Positions 23,459 to 32,714 of a stretch of DNA of 37,215 bases are shown here, one piece after another. Source of the DNA: a bacterium (GTDB lineage Bacteria > Bacillota_I > Bacilli_A > Izemoplasmatales > Hujiaoplasmataceae). The stretch spans positions 1-37,215 of the forward strand of contig JAUXXX010000022.1 of assembly GCA_030684695.1 (NCBI GenBank), given 5' to 3'. Each line of letters starts with the position of its first letter. The first letter of the stretch is position 1. A program made the position numbers and the translations under genes. The notes beneath the pieces were generated by a model. It ran no database searches, was not told the origin of the DNA, and worked only from the letters and a program-made list of their open reading frames with translations.

Positions 23459-24510
23459 AAAAGTTCATTGTAGATGTGAAATCCTTCTTTTTCACCGTAG
23501 GGGAATTCCTTAAAAAAATCCTTACCTGTATCAAAAATGCAATCAAACCAATCATTACCAAGATCATGCGTTACAGTGGGTTAGCGTTTCTTGCCAAGAA
23601 ACTTCGATTACTTCCCAACAAAGTCAAACAAGCCATCTACGGACTGCTGTTTATCATGCCATGGCTGATCGGACTTGGACTCATCGGTATTCCGTTGTTA
23701 TCAAAATCGATTCGGATGGCGTTATCGGATAAGTACTACTTTATCGCAGGGGTTGGCTGGCAAATTACCGGAACATGGTCAGATTTTACCCAGTTCAAAC
23801 GAATCATTACGAGTGAACCGTACCACTTAACACAAATTTTAAACACGATCAATGACATTTCTTTGGTTGTGCCGTTGGTGGTTGTATTTGCACTCATCTT
23901 AGCGTTGATGCTCAATCAAAAGGTCAAAGCAAGAGCGATATTTCGAACGATTTTCTTTATCCCAGTGATTTTATTATCCGGGAACTTATTGGCTGGATTC
24001 CAAAGCAATCAACTGCTTACTGTGCCAGCGATTGCGAGTGGGGCGATATCGAGCATCTTAAGTGATTACTTCCCGCAAGTGTTTAGTGAAATTGTTGCAT
24101 CGGCCTTTGAAAAGATTGTTTTAATCTTATGGTTATCGGGGGTTCAAATCCTTATCTTCTTAGCGGGACTTCAAAAAATGGACAAGTCCATGTATGAAGC
24201 CGCAGAGATTGATGGGGCGTCGATGTGGGAATTGTTTTGGAAAATAACCTTACCTGCATTGATTCCACTTCTTTACATCAATATCATTTACACCACGATT
24301 GTGTACTCGAATTTATCCAACAATGCCATTGTTCAAATCATCAATGTGTCATCGGATCAAAACCGTTCGTTAGCTGGAACATTGGTCGATGAAGTCAACT
24401 ATGGTAGAGCGTATTCAGCGGCATTGTCATGGATTCTCTTCACCATCGAATTACTCGTCATTGGAGGCTATAGTTTGATGGTTAAACTAGCTTCCAAGCG
24501 ATATTCATAA
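23455..24510 (+). CDS. Carbohydrate ABC transporter permease (MalF/LplB type), second pair
   Basis: Six-span permease of 351 residues. It has an unusually long amphipathic, lysine-rich N-terminal region (about residues 1-60) before the first membrane span (about 62-85). Coupling loop YEAAEIDGASMWELF (E248) followed by LPALIP. Starts by a 4-bp ATGA overlap with the DUF5696-like gene. Sequence and N-terminus differ clearly from the first permease pair, so this is a second transport core and not a recent duplicate. Confidence 0.92.
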   Translation: MKKFIVDVKSFFFTVGEFLKKILTCIKNAIKPIITKIMRYSGLAFLAKKLRLLPNKVKQAIYGLLFIMPWLIGLGLIGIPLLSKSIRMALSDKYYFIAGVGWQITGTWSDFTQFKRIITSEPYHLTQILNTINDISLVVPLVVVFALILALMLNQKVKARAIFRTIFFIPVILLSGNLLAGFQSNQLLTVPAIASGAISSILSDYFPQVFSEIVASAFEKIVLILWLSGVQILIFLAGLQKMDKSMYEAAEIDGASMWELFWKITLPALIPLLYINIIYTTIVYSNLSNNAIVQIINVSSDQNRSLAGTLVDEVNYGRAYSAALSWILFTIELLVIGGYSLMVKLASKRYS

Positions 24511-24520
24511 GGAGGGGGCC

Positions 24521-25483
24521 ATGAATTCATTACTTCATAAGCATCAACTCAAAAAGCTCTTCCTTGGAAGAAGAGGCAACGATGGTTTGCTATTTAAAAT
24601 CGTCTTGTATTTATTGTTAATTGGCATTAGTTTTATCTTTTTATACCCGTTGTTATCGATGTTGTCGATGTCGTTAATGAGTGTTGAAGATTTGGTGGAT
24701 TCATCGATTTCGTGGGTTCCACGAAATCCAACATTACGTCACTTTGAAAGTGCATTTGTGTGGATGAAGTTTTGGGAGTCTTTCCTTGATTCCCTACAAG
24801 TCTCCATTTATCCTACCATCGCTACAGTAGTATCATCGGCGCTCATTGGCTATGGATTTGGTCGATTTGAGTTTCCACTCAAGAAACTACTCATGGGACT
24901 CATGATTGCAATGTTTCTAATCCCTTCGGTATTGACCTACATCCCAACGACTGTGTTGTATCGCGATTTAAAGATCTTTGGCATCGATTTACAATTGATG
25001 AATTCCATTCGAGCATTCTGGGTACCGGCTTTGGTTGGGAACGGCATTCGTCAAACCATCTTTATCTTAATCTTTTATCAATTCTTTAAGATGATTCCTC
25101 ATGAGTTGATTGAAGCGGCGAGTATGGATGGGTCCGGACCATTTCGAACATTTTTGACCATCGCTATTCCGATGGCCGCTCCCGCATTCTTAATTTGTGG
25201 ATTGTATTCGTTTGTGTGGTACTGGAATGAAACGACATTAGCAAGGTTGTACTTTGGTTCTAGTGTTACCACACTCCCCATGCGACTGGAAAGTTTTATT
25301 GCGATGTATCGATCGATGTATGCACAAGGAAAAGTAACACTAGACACTGTTTCAAGCATTTATAACACAGGCGTTCAATATGCAATGACGTTATTATCGA
25401 TTCTTCCCTTATTAGTCATTTATATTTTCGCTCAAAAATGGTTTGTCGAAGGAGTCGACAAATCCGGTATTGCAGGTTCTTAA
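24521..25483 (+). CDS. Carbohydrate ABC transporter permease (MalG/AraQ type), second pair
   Basis: Partner of the preceding permease, 320 residues, six spans, coupling loop IEAASMDGSGPF (E198) followed by IPMAAP. A very strong AAGGAGGGGG precedes the ATG, stronger than the sites of the other three permeases, so this subunit may have its own translation start rather than relying on coupling. A hairpin pair immediately follows the gene. No ATPase gene follows. Confidence 0.93.
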   Translation: MNSLLHKHQLKKLFLGRRGNDGLLFKIVLYLLLIGISFIFLYPLLSMLSMSLMSVEDLVDSSISWVPRNPTLRHFESAFVWMKFWESFLDSLQVSIYPTIATVVSSALIGYGFGRFEFPLKKLLMGLMIAMFLIPSVLTYIPTTVLYRDLKIFGIDLQLMNSIRAFWVPALVGNGIRQTIFILIFYQFFKMIPHELIEAASMDGSGPFRTFLTIAIPMAAPAFLICGLYSFVWYWNETTLARLYFGSSVTTLPMRLESFIAMYRSMYAQGKVTLDTVSSIYNTGVQYAMTLLSILPLLVIYIFAQKWFVEGVDKSGIAGS

Positions 25484-25505
25484 GGATTTCCTAAGCTGAG
25501 CTTAG
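25479..25505 (+). promoter_or_regulatory. Two overlapping hairpins between the permease and giant lipoprotein genes
   Basis: CTTAAGG...CCTAAG (25479-25485 with 25490-25495, one bulge) and CTAAGC-TGA-GCTTAG (25491-25496 with 25500-25505) share the CTAAG segment, so only one can form. The permease stop codon lies inside the first. There is no long T-run. This may be a processing or partial-termination site that sets the level of the large lipoprotein separately from the permeases. Confidence 0.4.
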
Positions 25506-25537
25506 TTATTTAAAGAGATAGATAGAGGAGGCAATTC

Positions 25538-28500
25538 ATGAAGAAAGTGTTATGGGCAACAATTTTTTGCTTCATGATGCTTGTTTTGGTCGCATGTCAA
25601 ACAACAACATCGGCGAATTTGACCACGCAAGCACCAGTAACAACTACAACAAGTGCAACGACACCAACGACTTCTAGTGCAACAACTTTGGCACCTACTA
25701 CTCTGGCGCCAACCACACTGCCACCAACAACGACCATCACGACCACGATCCCTACGACCACAGCGACAACCACTGTGGCGACCACGGATACGGCTCCGGT
25801 CATTAGTGGTGCAGATGACATCACGATTGAACGAAATTCACCGTTTATTCCGCTTGCAGGAGTGAGTGCCTATGATGCAGAAGATGGCAACCTAACCTCT
25901 CGGATTAGTTATTCGGGAATTGTCAATCCCAATGCAGTTGGCGTCTATACCGCTACCTACACGGTTGTCGATAACGATGGAAACGTGACAACAGTCAACC
26001 GGAAAGTCACTGTCGTCTTTACAGACAGAGTCGCACCATTGATCACTGGAGTTGGAGCTAAAACCATTTATGTGGGCGACGTATTTAATCCACAAACTGG
26101 TGTGAGTGCAAACGACACCGTAGATGGCAGTGTTGCAGTAAGTGTGAGTGGAGCGGTTAATGTATGGCTTCCTGGAACGTATCAACTTACGTATAGCGCT
26201 ACCGACCAAGCAGGAAACACCGCAACGCAAATCCGTACGATTACAGTAACATTTGGTGACTTTGTCTTTGGTGAGGAAGAAACCATTGAAGAATCTGCCT
26301 TTATCGTTGGTGGAGCGTCCATTACTTCCCCCGCTATTAGTGGTGGGAAAATCAATGCAGCGATTGCAAACTTTAGTTATGTCATGGTTACCATTCAAGC
26401 AAGGGCGGCTGTAAACAAAGACGTCGCGATCATGCTTAGTGGAAGTGTTGCTAGTAGCCATGCAGTCTTGCCGGTTACAACTTCTGTACAAACCTTTACC
26501 GTGTACTTCAAGATTGATAGTGCATTGGTAGATCAAGTATTTACCTTAACCCCAGACGGAGTAGAACTACTTGATTTTGATTTTTCCTACTCATTCGCTG
26601 AAATTCGCGACTTAATTGCCCCTGTATTAAACGTTCCACGTCCAGATGCAGGCTATAAAGTAGGCGGAACACAAGCACAACTTGAAGCCATTTTACGTAG
26701 TGGAGTTACAGCAGTGGATGACATCGACGGAAACATTACCTCTAGCATCGTCCTTGACTTTAGTGCTGTAAACTTTAATGAAGTAGGTATTTATGATGTC
26801 ATTTATACCGCAACAGACAAAGGTGGAAATCAAGCATCATACACGAGAAAAGTGACCATCGGGAACTTAGTGGATGCTGGATATTTAACCGACCCTCATT
26901 TCCAAAACAATGGAGATGGTAAATGGAGTCACAAGTCCAGTGATGGAGTTGCATCTATTGCCTACAACCCAACCGAAGGAACGATGATCGTTACCGTTTC
27001 ATCATTAGGAAACTGGTTATCCGCTGCCGGCGCAGTTTCGAAACTAAACTCCAATGGATTAGAGGTTGATCAATGGTATTTATTTACATTCACCGTCAAA
27101 ACGACCATCAACCGCACCATGGGCTTCCGTATGGGCTTAATGTCCAATCAAGCCAATAACTGGATTGATGACTTTGATGGAAGAAGTGATTATCTATTTG
27201 CTATTAATAACGAGTATCAAACATTCTCATTCTACTTCAAGTTGAATACCTTGGTATCCACCAGTGGAGCAGAAGAATTTATCATTGAACTCAATTTAGG
27301 AAACTTAAATTACTCGAACATCGGAAAAGATGGCGTTACAACATTTAAAGATGTTGCGATGTACAAAGTAGTCACTAATTTTGAAGCTCCCACAGTCGAA
27401 GCTGTTGTGGGTCAAAATCTACCTACCAAATTTGTGGTAGGTGCCAACCAACCAGTGTGGGCAAATTATGTCGTCTTTAAAGACATGTCTGGACTTGTGT
27501 TAACTCCAAGTGTGGATGTATCGGCTCTTGATATGAACGTAGCCGGAAATTATGTCGTACGCTACTCTGTAACAGATTCCCATGATTTAACGACCACTTA
27601 CGACCTCAATGTCCAAGTAGTAGAAGCTCAAAATGCAGATACGACAGGACCAGTCATTACTGTTAAATCCGGAGTTCCAACCACTCTTGATCAATTTACC
27701 AACATTCAAGTCAACTTAACACAACTTGTTGACGTAGAAGATGCCATTGATGGCATCATCACTGTGTACCCAAGCATGGTTCAAAACGGCGGCTTAAACT
27801 TTAATGTCGCTGGTGTTTATACGGTAACCTATACCGTGTTTGATAAATCAGGAAATGTTACAATCTTAGCCGTGGATGTTACCATCCTTGATAAACAAGC
27901 CCCCACCATTAGCGTTGGAGATTTCGCGATTAGCGTGGGAGATAGTTTTGATGGTCTACAAGGCGTTAGTATCATAGATAACGTCGATGGAGCGATTGCA
28001 CTCAGTGCATTAACCATTGATGGATTGGCACAATTCGTCGCAAATGGCAAAGTGTTTGTTACGGGAGTGTTTAATGTTACGTATACCGTTGCGGACGCTT
28101 CTGGCAACGTTGCTTCTAAAACGATCAAAGTTTCTGTGACAGACATTATTTTTGATGAAGACTCTAGAACTCCTTTAGGAACACCAGACGAAGGACCTAC
28201 TCACTCAAGTGCAACTTATGATGCAGTAGAAGGAGCAACACTCATTACCAACATCAATCCCAATACACAATCTTGGGATCATGCAAGATGGGTGTATTAC
28301 CTAGGTGCAGGTACCGATTTAATCTTTGGAAAAACCTATAAATTTGAATTAACCGTCAAAGCAGCGCAAGCTACAGACATTTACTTTAGAGTCGGTGCTA
28401 CGTTATGGGTTGATCCATGGATTGACAACTTCACAGGTGGAGTACAATCGATTGCTGTTACGACTGAATACATTACTTATTCGATTATCTTTACCGTGGA

Positions 28501-31126
28501 CAAAGAAATGGTCAATGGCAATGCGAAGTTCCAATTTATGTATGGGTATTTACCAAGTGACGCAACCAATACTATTTACATCAAGAATTTTGACCTCTTG
28601 ATGCAACAAGAACCCATCGTTAATAACATTTATGACTTACTGAAACTTCCCGCTGAGCAAAGTGATTCTGTTGCGACGTTTGAAAACAATGTGTTAACCA
28701 TTTCAAACATCATGAACTCCGGTTCCGCAAGAATCGTCAATTACTTCGATTGGAATAAAGCACTCTTTGCATTAGGAGAAACGTATCGCTTTGAAATTAC
28801 CATCAAAGCAGACCAAGCACGAAGTGTAGAATTTTGGATTGGTTCTGCCCTGTGGGAAGAACCTTGGTTGGATACCTTTGAGGGTGGAAGACAAACCATT
28901 AACATTACTTCTGAATATGTAACTTACTATGTCTATTTCACCATGAACAAAGCAACCTATTTAGCCAATGGAGCGAAATTCCAATTCCAATACGGATTTG
29001 GTAGTGACGATCCTCTAAACAAGATTTATATTTCCGCATTCAACGTTCAACACGTCTATAACAAATTGGCTGCTGGAAAAGATTATCTCAATGTGGAAAC
29101 ATTCGGTTATGCTGATGAAGCCGCATTTGAAGCCGCATGGACAAACCGTGTTTCTGGATCCAACATTAATCCTTCTGCATTGATGTCTTTAGAAACACTC
29201 AATGGTGGAATGATTCTTGAATTGCCACAAAACATTAACAATGGTTGGTTCTTAGCTCGCAAGTATAGTTCTTTAACTTCATTAGGAGTTACAAACGATT
29301 ACAAATATTTAGCATTCTATATGACCAATAACACCAATAAATCTCAAATGGCGATTTGGTTGTATTGGAGTGGGTCTCAAAATGGATATACCGTCAATAT
29401 TCCAGCTCCAGGAACATCAGGCTGGGTCGTGATTGATGTCTTAGCAAAATCAGGATACAATCCTTCTCAAATTACTGATTTCGCAATTGGTTTTGATAAT
29501 CAATCTTATAATATTGTAACTGGTTCGATTACGGTGTATCAAATCTCTGCCTTTAAAAACGCAGCAGATGCTTTCAAAGTACCAGTGACTTTAAAAACCA
29601 ATGACATTTCTACCTTTGATGCCATTCCTGTTTTCAATGCAGGAGTCGTTGGATCGGTCAGTCATGCAAATGCAGACGCAATCATTGCTTTACTTCCTAC
29701 TTCCGTACTAGCCAACAATGGTTCCATCACAGTACCAGTAACTAATTGGGTCGATGTAGATGGATTTAACAAAGACGTAGCTGGATCGTACACCTTCCAA
29801 GCCGTTTTGGGAACACTTCCAGATGGAGTAGGAAATCCACTTGATTTGGTTGTTTCTATCGAAGTTGTCGTTTCGTTAGAACCAGTGGTGTTGTTTAACA
29901 ACTTTAACCAATACGCTGATGACGCTGCTTTCCAAGCAGGAGTTGACAATATTGTTGGCTTCCGCGTTGGTGGTGGAACGTTTATTCGAACCAATGGTTT
30001 ATTGGTTGTTTCTGAAGGCAATTCTTACATTCAAACCAATGTATCCGGAAGTGTTGGTACCAATGGAATCCGGATTATGATTACCAAAGCTTCCATTCCT
30101 GCTAATCTTCAATACATTGCCATTCAAGTCAAAGCTACGAATACGACCAATATGGTAAAATTCCAAGCGTTTGTTTACAATGCAGGTGGAACACATACCG
30201 AAATTACATCCACCATCGTTTCTGACTTTTCTAAGCTTGGTCAAGGAACAGTTGTTTACATTCCAGTCTCTTCTTTAAAATCAGATACCACTCAAGTATC
30301 CTTAGTCATCAATGCCAATAGTGGTGCCAGTGGACAATTGCTTTGGGATAACATTTATTTATTACAAGATTTTTATCCTAACGCCGCTCCTGTGGCTTCA
30401 GTAACAAGTGCCAATCAAGCAATCATCTCTGGACTTACTTTAAAAGCAGGAGAATCACTAGTGTCGATGCTTCCTACACTTTTATCGATGATTTCGATTA
30501 GTGATACTGAAGATGGAGTGATTCCCGCTACGCAAGCAATGGTTAACTTCGGGACATTGAATGTGGAAAATCCAGTGATGGGTACGTATCCAATCGTTAT
30601 AACACCTGTAGACTCTCAAGGAAAAGCGGGAGCTGCGATTACGATTACGTTATCAGTGGTTCAAGTATTAAATGACTTTGAGGCATATGCCGATGACGCC
30701 GCATTTAAAGCAAACTTTGGTTTGGTAGGATTCCGGATTTCTGGATCATCTTGGTTACCAGCCAATGGACAACTTGTTGATGTCGAAGGCAATAACGTTT
30801 TACAAGTCAATTATGGCAATTCTACCAACGGTATTCGATTTAACATGACCAAAGCACAACTGATTTCCTTAGGGGCTACTCATATTGGAATGTATGTAAA
30901 AACGAGTGTAGCACTTACTGGAAACTCCATTTTCCAAGCATTTGGATATGATGCATCATTCGCTCAATTAAGTGCCTTAGGAAATGTGGCTTATACAGCA
31001 ACAGGAACGTATGTATTTATTCCAGTATCTGCATTAAGTGATTCACATGTATCGATTTCCATTATGATCAATGCCGCAACTGGCAATAGTGGAGTACTTA
31101 CACTCGACAATCTCGTTATTAAATAA
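25538..31126 (+). CDS. Giant modular carbohydrate-binding surface lipoprotein
   Basis: 1862 residues, no catalytic domain recognised; probable glycan-capture protein. Lipobox Cys20, then a Thr/Pro linker to about 86. Ig-like domains of the DUF5011 kind (pattern AYDAEDGNLT...VGVYTATYTVVDNDGN) are at about 87-161 and 165-241. Then: beta-sandwich 242-357, Ig 358-442, CBM4/9-like 442-613, Ig 614-697, Ig 698-784, Ig 785-872, CBM-like 873-1026, CBM-like 1027-1174, CBM-like 1175-1343, Ig-like 1344-1449, CBM-like 1450-1620, Ig-like 1620-1711 and CBM-like 1711-1862. Three CBM-like modules share a W(I/L)DxFxG motif (WIDDFDG, WIDNFTG, WLDTFEG). Another three begin with a YADxAAF motif (GYADEAAFEA, QYADDAAFQA, AYADDAAFKA). 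Both sets point to internal duplication. AGAGGAGG lies before the ATG. Boundaries are approximate; glycan specificity is unknown. Confidence 0.82.
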   Translation: MKKVLWATIFCFMMLVLVACQTTTSANLTTQAPVTTTTSATTPTTSSATTLAPTTLAPTTLPPTTTITTTIPTTTATTTVATTDTAPVISGADDITIERNSPFIPLAGVSAYDAEDGNLTSRISYSGIVNPNAVGVYTATYTVVDNDGNVTTVNRKVTVVFTDRVAPLITGVGAKTIYVGDVFNPQTGVSANDTVDGSVAVSVSGAVNVWLPGTYQLTYSATDQAGNTATQIRTITVTFGDFVFGEEETIEESAFIVGGASITSPAISGGKINAAIANFSYVMVTIQARAAVNKDVAIMLSGSVASSHAVLPVTTSVQTFTVYFKIDSALVDQVFTLTPDGVELLDFDFSYSFAEIRDLIAPVLNVPRPDAGYKVGGTQAQLEAILRSGVTAVDDIDGNITSSIVLDFSAVNFNEVGIYDVIYTATDKGGNQASYTRKVTIGNLVDAGYLTDPHFQNNGDGKWSHKSSDGVASIAYNPTEGTMIVTVSSLGNWLSAAGAVSKLNSNGLEVDQWYLFTFTVKTTINRTMGFRMGLMSNQANNWIDDFDGRSDYLFAINNEYQTFSFYFKLNTLVSTSGAEEFIIELNLGNLNYSNIGKDGVTTFKDVAMYKVVTNFEAPTVEAVVGQNLPTKFVVGANQPVWANYVVFKDMSGLVLTPSVDVSALDMNVAGNYVVRYSVTDSHDLTTTYDLNVQVVEAQNADTTGPVITVKSGVPTTLDQFTNIQVNLTQLVDVEDAIDGIITVYPSMVQNGGLNFNVAGVYTVTYTVFDKSGNVTILAVDVTILDKQAPTISVGDFAISVGDSFDGLQGVSIIDNVDGAIALSALTIDGLAQFVANGKVFVTGVFNVTYTVADASGNVASKTIKVSVTDIIFDEDSRTPLGTPDEGPTHSSATYDAVEGATLITNINPNTQSWDHARWVYYLGAGTDLIFGKTYKFELTVKAAQATDIYFRVGATLWVDPWIDNFTGGVQSIAVTTEYITYSIIFTVDKEMVNGNAKFQFMYGYLPSDATNTIYIKNFDLLMQQEPIVNNIYDLLKLPAEQSDSVATFENNVLTISNIMNSGSARIVNYFDWNKALFALGETYRFEITIKADQARSVEFWIGSALWEEPWLDTFEGGRQTINITSEYVTYYVYFTMNKATYLANGAKFQFQYGFGSDDPLNKIYISAFNVQHVYNKLAAGKDYLNVETFGYADEAAFEAAWTNRVSGSNINPSALMSLETLNGGMILELPQNINNGWFLARKYSSLTSLGVTNDYKYLAFYMTNNTNKSQMAIWLYWSGSQNGYTVNIPAPGTSGWVVIDVLAKSGYNPSQITDFAIGFDNQSYNIVTGSITVYQISAFKNAADAFKVPVTLKTNDISTFDAIPVFNAGVVGSVSHANADAIIALLPTSVLANNGSITVPVTNWVDVDGFNKDVAGSYTFQAVLGTLPDGVGNPLDLVVSIEVVVSLEPVVLFNNFNQYADDAAFQAGVDNIVGFRVGGGTFIRTNGLLVVSEGNSYIQTNVSGSVGTNGIRIMITKASIPANLQYIAIQVKATNTTNMVKFQAFVYNAGGTHTEITSTIVSDFSKLGQGTVVYIPVSSLKSDTTQVSLVINANSGASGQLLWDNIYLLQDFYPNAAPVASVTSANQAIISGLTLKAGESLVSMLPTLLSMISISDTEDGVIPATQAMVNFGTLNVENPVMGTYPIVITPVDSQGKAGAAITITLSVVQVLNDFEAYADDAAFKANFGLVGFRISGSSWLPANGQLVDVEGNNVLQVNYGNSTNGIRFNMTKAQLISLGATHIGMYVKTSVALTGNSIFQAFGYDASFAQLSALGNVAYTATGTYVFIPVSALSDSHVSISIMINAATGNSGVLTLDNLVIK

Positions 31127-31139
31127 TCATACTTGTTTT

Positions 31140-31164
31140 AGGGGAAAGGGTATTCCTTTCCCCT
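31140..31164 (+). terminator. Strong hairpin after the giant lipoprotein gene, lacking a T-run
   Basis: A perfect 10-bp stem AGGGGAAAGG/CCTTTCCCCT (31140-31149 with 31155-31164) with a 5-nt loop. A second small CCC-TTTA-GGG hairpin follows at 31165-31174. No run of T follows either, so efficient intrinsic termination is doubtful. It probably protects the 3' end of the 5.6-kb message or gives partial read-through into the esterase and manA genes. Confidence 0.5.
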
Positions 31165-31187
31165 CCCTTTAGGGGGCTGGAGGATGT

Positions 31188-32702
31188 ATGGCAAGACGTT
31201 TTCAATTAGGAATCCTATTTCAAGATCATATGATGTTTCAAATCAATCAAGAGATTACAATCAGTGGTATTAGTAATATTCATCAAATGATATCGGTTGA
31301 ATTCTTAGATTATGTTTATCAAAAAGAGGTCCCAGTAGGGCCATTCACCATTTGTTTACCAGCAGTACAAGAGTACTTCGAACCCTTTGAGATGAAAATC
31401 TCTACATTGGAAGAAGTTGTTCTTTTACGTGACTGTATATTTGGAGATATCTTTATTGCCGGTGGGCAATCAAACATGGCATTTGTCCTCAAAGATTGCG
31501 TTCATGATGAACTGATTACAAATCCATTGATTCGTTATTTTAAAGTTCCAGAACTTCCCTATGAAGGTGCACAACATGACTATCCATGGGCGTATCAAGA
31601 TAAACCATCTTGGGGGCTTGCGACATTAGAACTAATCCCTTGGATGTCTGCGATTGCTTATGAGGTCGCAACTGCACTATTTAAAGAAACCAAACGACCG
31701 ATTGGTATCATTACTGTAGCCATGGGAGATACGTCTGTTTTTAGTTGGACGGATTTGATGTCCTTGCAAGGAAACAACCGGTTATCAAGACATTTAAACA
31801 ACTATCAATTTGAAGTTGAAAAATATCGTTCGGAATCAGAATACACCGAACGTTTTCATACACAGTTTCCCATGTTAATGAACTTTTATGGAGTCATTGA
31901 AGAAGGGGTGAAAGCAGGATTGGATGCCTCATCCGCGCATGCAGAAGCGTATCGCAAGTATCCCAATCCGTATTTACCCATGGGACCAATGCATCATAAC
32001 CGACCAAGTGGCTGTTTTGACACAATGATCAAACGAATCATTCCCTATTCTTGTAAAGCCATTCTTTACTATCAAGGCGAAAGCGATCATGAAAATCATC
32101 GCTATTATGAAAGTGCATTAAGAACCATGATTGCTTCTTGGCGTATTGCCTTTGAAATGCCTCATGTGCCGTTTTATCTTGTTCAAATCGCCGGATACGC
32201 CTATCCAGGTGCTAAAACCGATGCCATCCCATTTGTCCGCTTTGCGCAGCAACAAGTAGCCCTAAAAGAACCACATGTCTACTTGGTTTCTGCAATTGAT
32301 CAAGGAGAAATCGATAACATTCATCCAGTAGATAAACGAATTGTAGCGAAGCGTATAGTAGATTGTGTGTTAGAATATAGTTATGGTCAAAAGAGTGATA
32401 CGTTATCTCCGTATGTTAGTGACTACATGATCCAAGAAGACCTTATTACTTTGTCAATAAAGGGATCGACAATTCCCCTTGTTTCCAAGAGTGGAGTATT
32501 CAAAGGAATCTTAGTATCTAGTAATCACCAAGCCTTTGAAGAAGTTATGAATGTACGTGTTGGCAATCAAACCATCACGTTCCCTATTGAAAAAGACACA
32601 AAGGAAATTCGGTACTTGTTTGATAACGCACCCAGTTGTGATATTTATACCGAACATGGACTACCATTACTACCATTTCGCTTTGTATTTGACAAACATT
32701 AA
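31188..32702 (+). CDS. Cytoplasmic SASA-type (sialate O-acetylesterase-like) carbohydrate esterase
   Basis: Probable deacetylase acting on imported oligosaccharides. 504 residues without a signal peptide. SGNH-like blocks: AGGQSNM with nucleophile S95, YYQGESDHENH (block III region, with the QGES typical of SASA proteins), and a C-terminal DNIHP with D376 and H379 as the Asp-His pair. The family was named for sialic acid deacetylation, but members act on many acetylated sugars. Beside GH130, GH2 and manA genes, acetyl-mannooligosaccharide is the likely substrate, complementing the surface CE2-like enzyme. The start at 31188 is only 4 nt from GGAGG, which is short; AGGGGG at 31171-31176 is an alternative site. 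The ATG at 31184 is in another frame. Confidence 0.83.
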   Translation: MARRFQLGILFQDHMMFQINQEITISGISNIHQMISVEFLDYVYQKEVPVGPFTICLPAVQEYFEPFEMKISTLEEVVLLRDCIFGDIFIAGGQSNMAFVLKDCVHDELITNPLIRYFKVPELPYEGAQHDYPWAYQDKPSWGLATLELIPWMSAIAYEVATALFKETKRPIGIITVAMGDTSVFSWTDLMSLQGNNRLSRHLNNYQFEVEKYRSESEYTERFHTQFPMLMNFYGVIEEGVKAGLDASSAHAEAYRKYPNPYLPMGPMHHNRPSGCFDTMIKRIIPYSCKAILYYQGESDHENHRYYESALRTMIASWRIAFEMPHVPFYLVQIAGYAYPGAKTDAIPFVRFAQQQVALKEPHVYLVSAIDQGEIDNIHPVDKRIVAKRIVDCVLEYSYGQKSDTLSPYVSDYMIQEDLITLSIKGSTIPLVSKSGVFKGILVSSNHQAFEEVMNVRVGNQTITFPIEKDTKEIRYLFDNAPSCDIYTEHGLPLLPFRFVFDKH

Positions 32703-32714
32703 GGAGTTGATATC

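Noticed and set aside
25660-25800. Possible phase-variable tandem repeat in the Thr/Pro linker of the giant lipoprotein
   Set aside because: The protein repeats LAPTT/LAPTT/LPPTT, but the codons differ from copy to copy, so slipped-strand variation is unlikely.
25892-26536. 214-codon antisense frame inside the giant lipoprotein gene
   Set aside because: The + strand frame is continuous with recognisable Ig-like domains. The antisense product is Cys/Asn/Ser-rich without domains and follows from the codon pattern of the sense strand.
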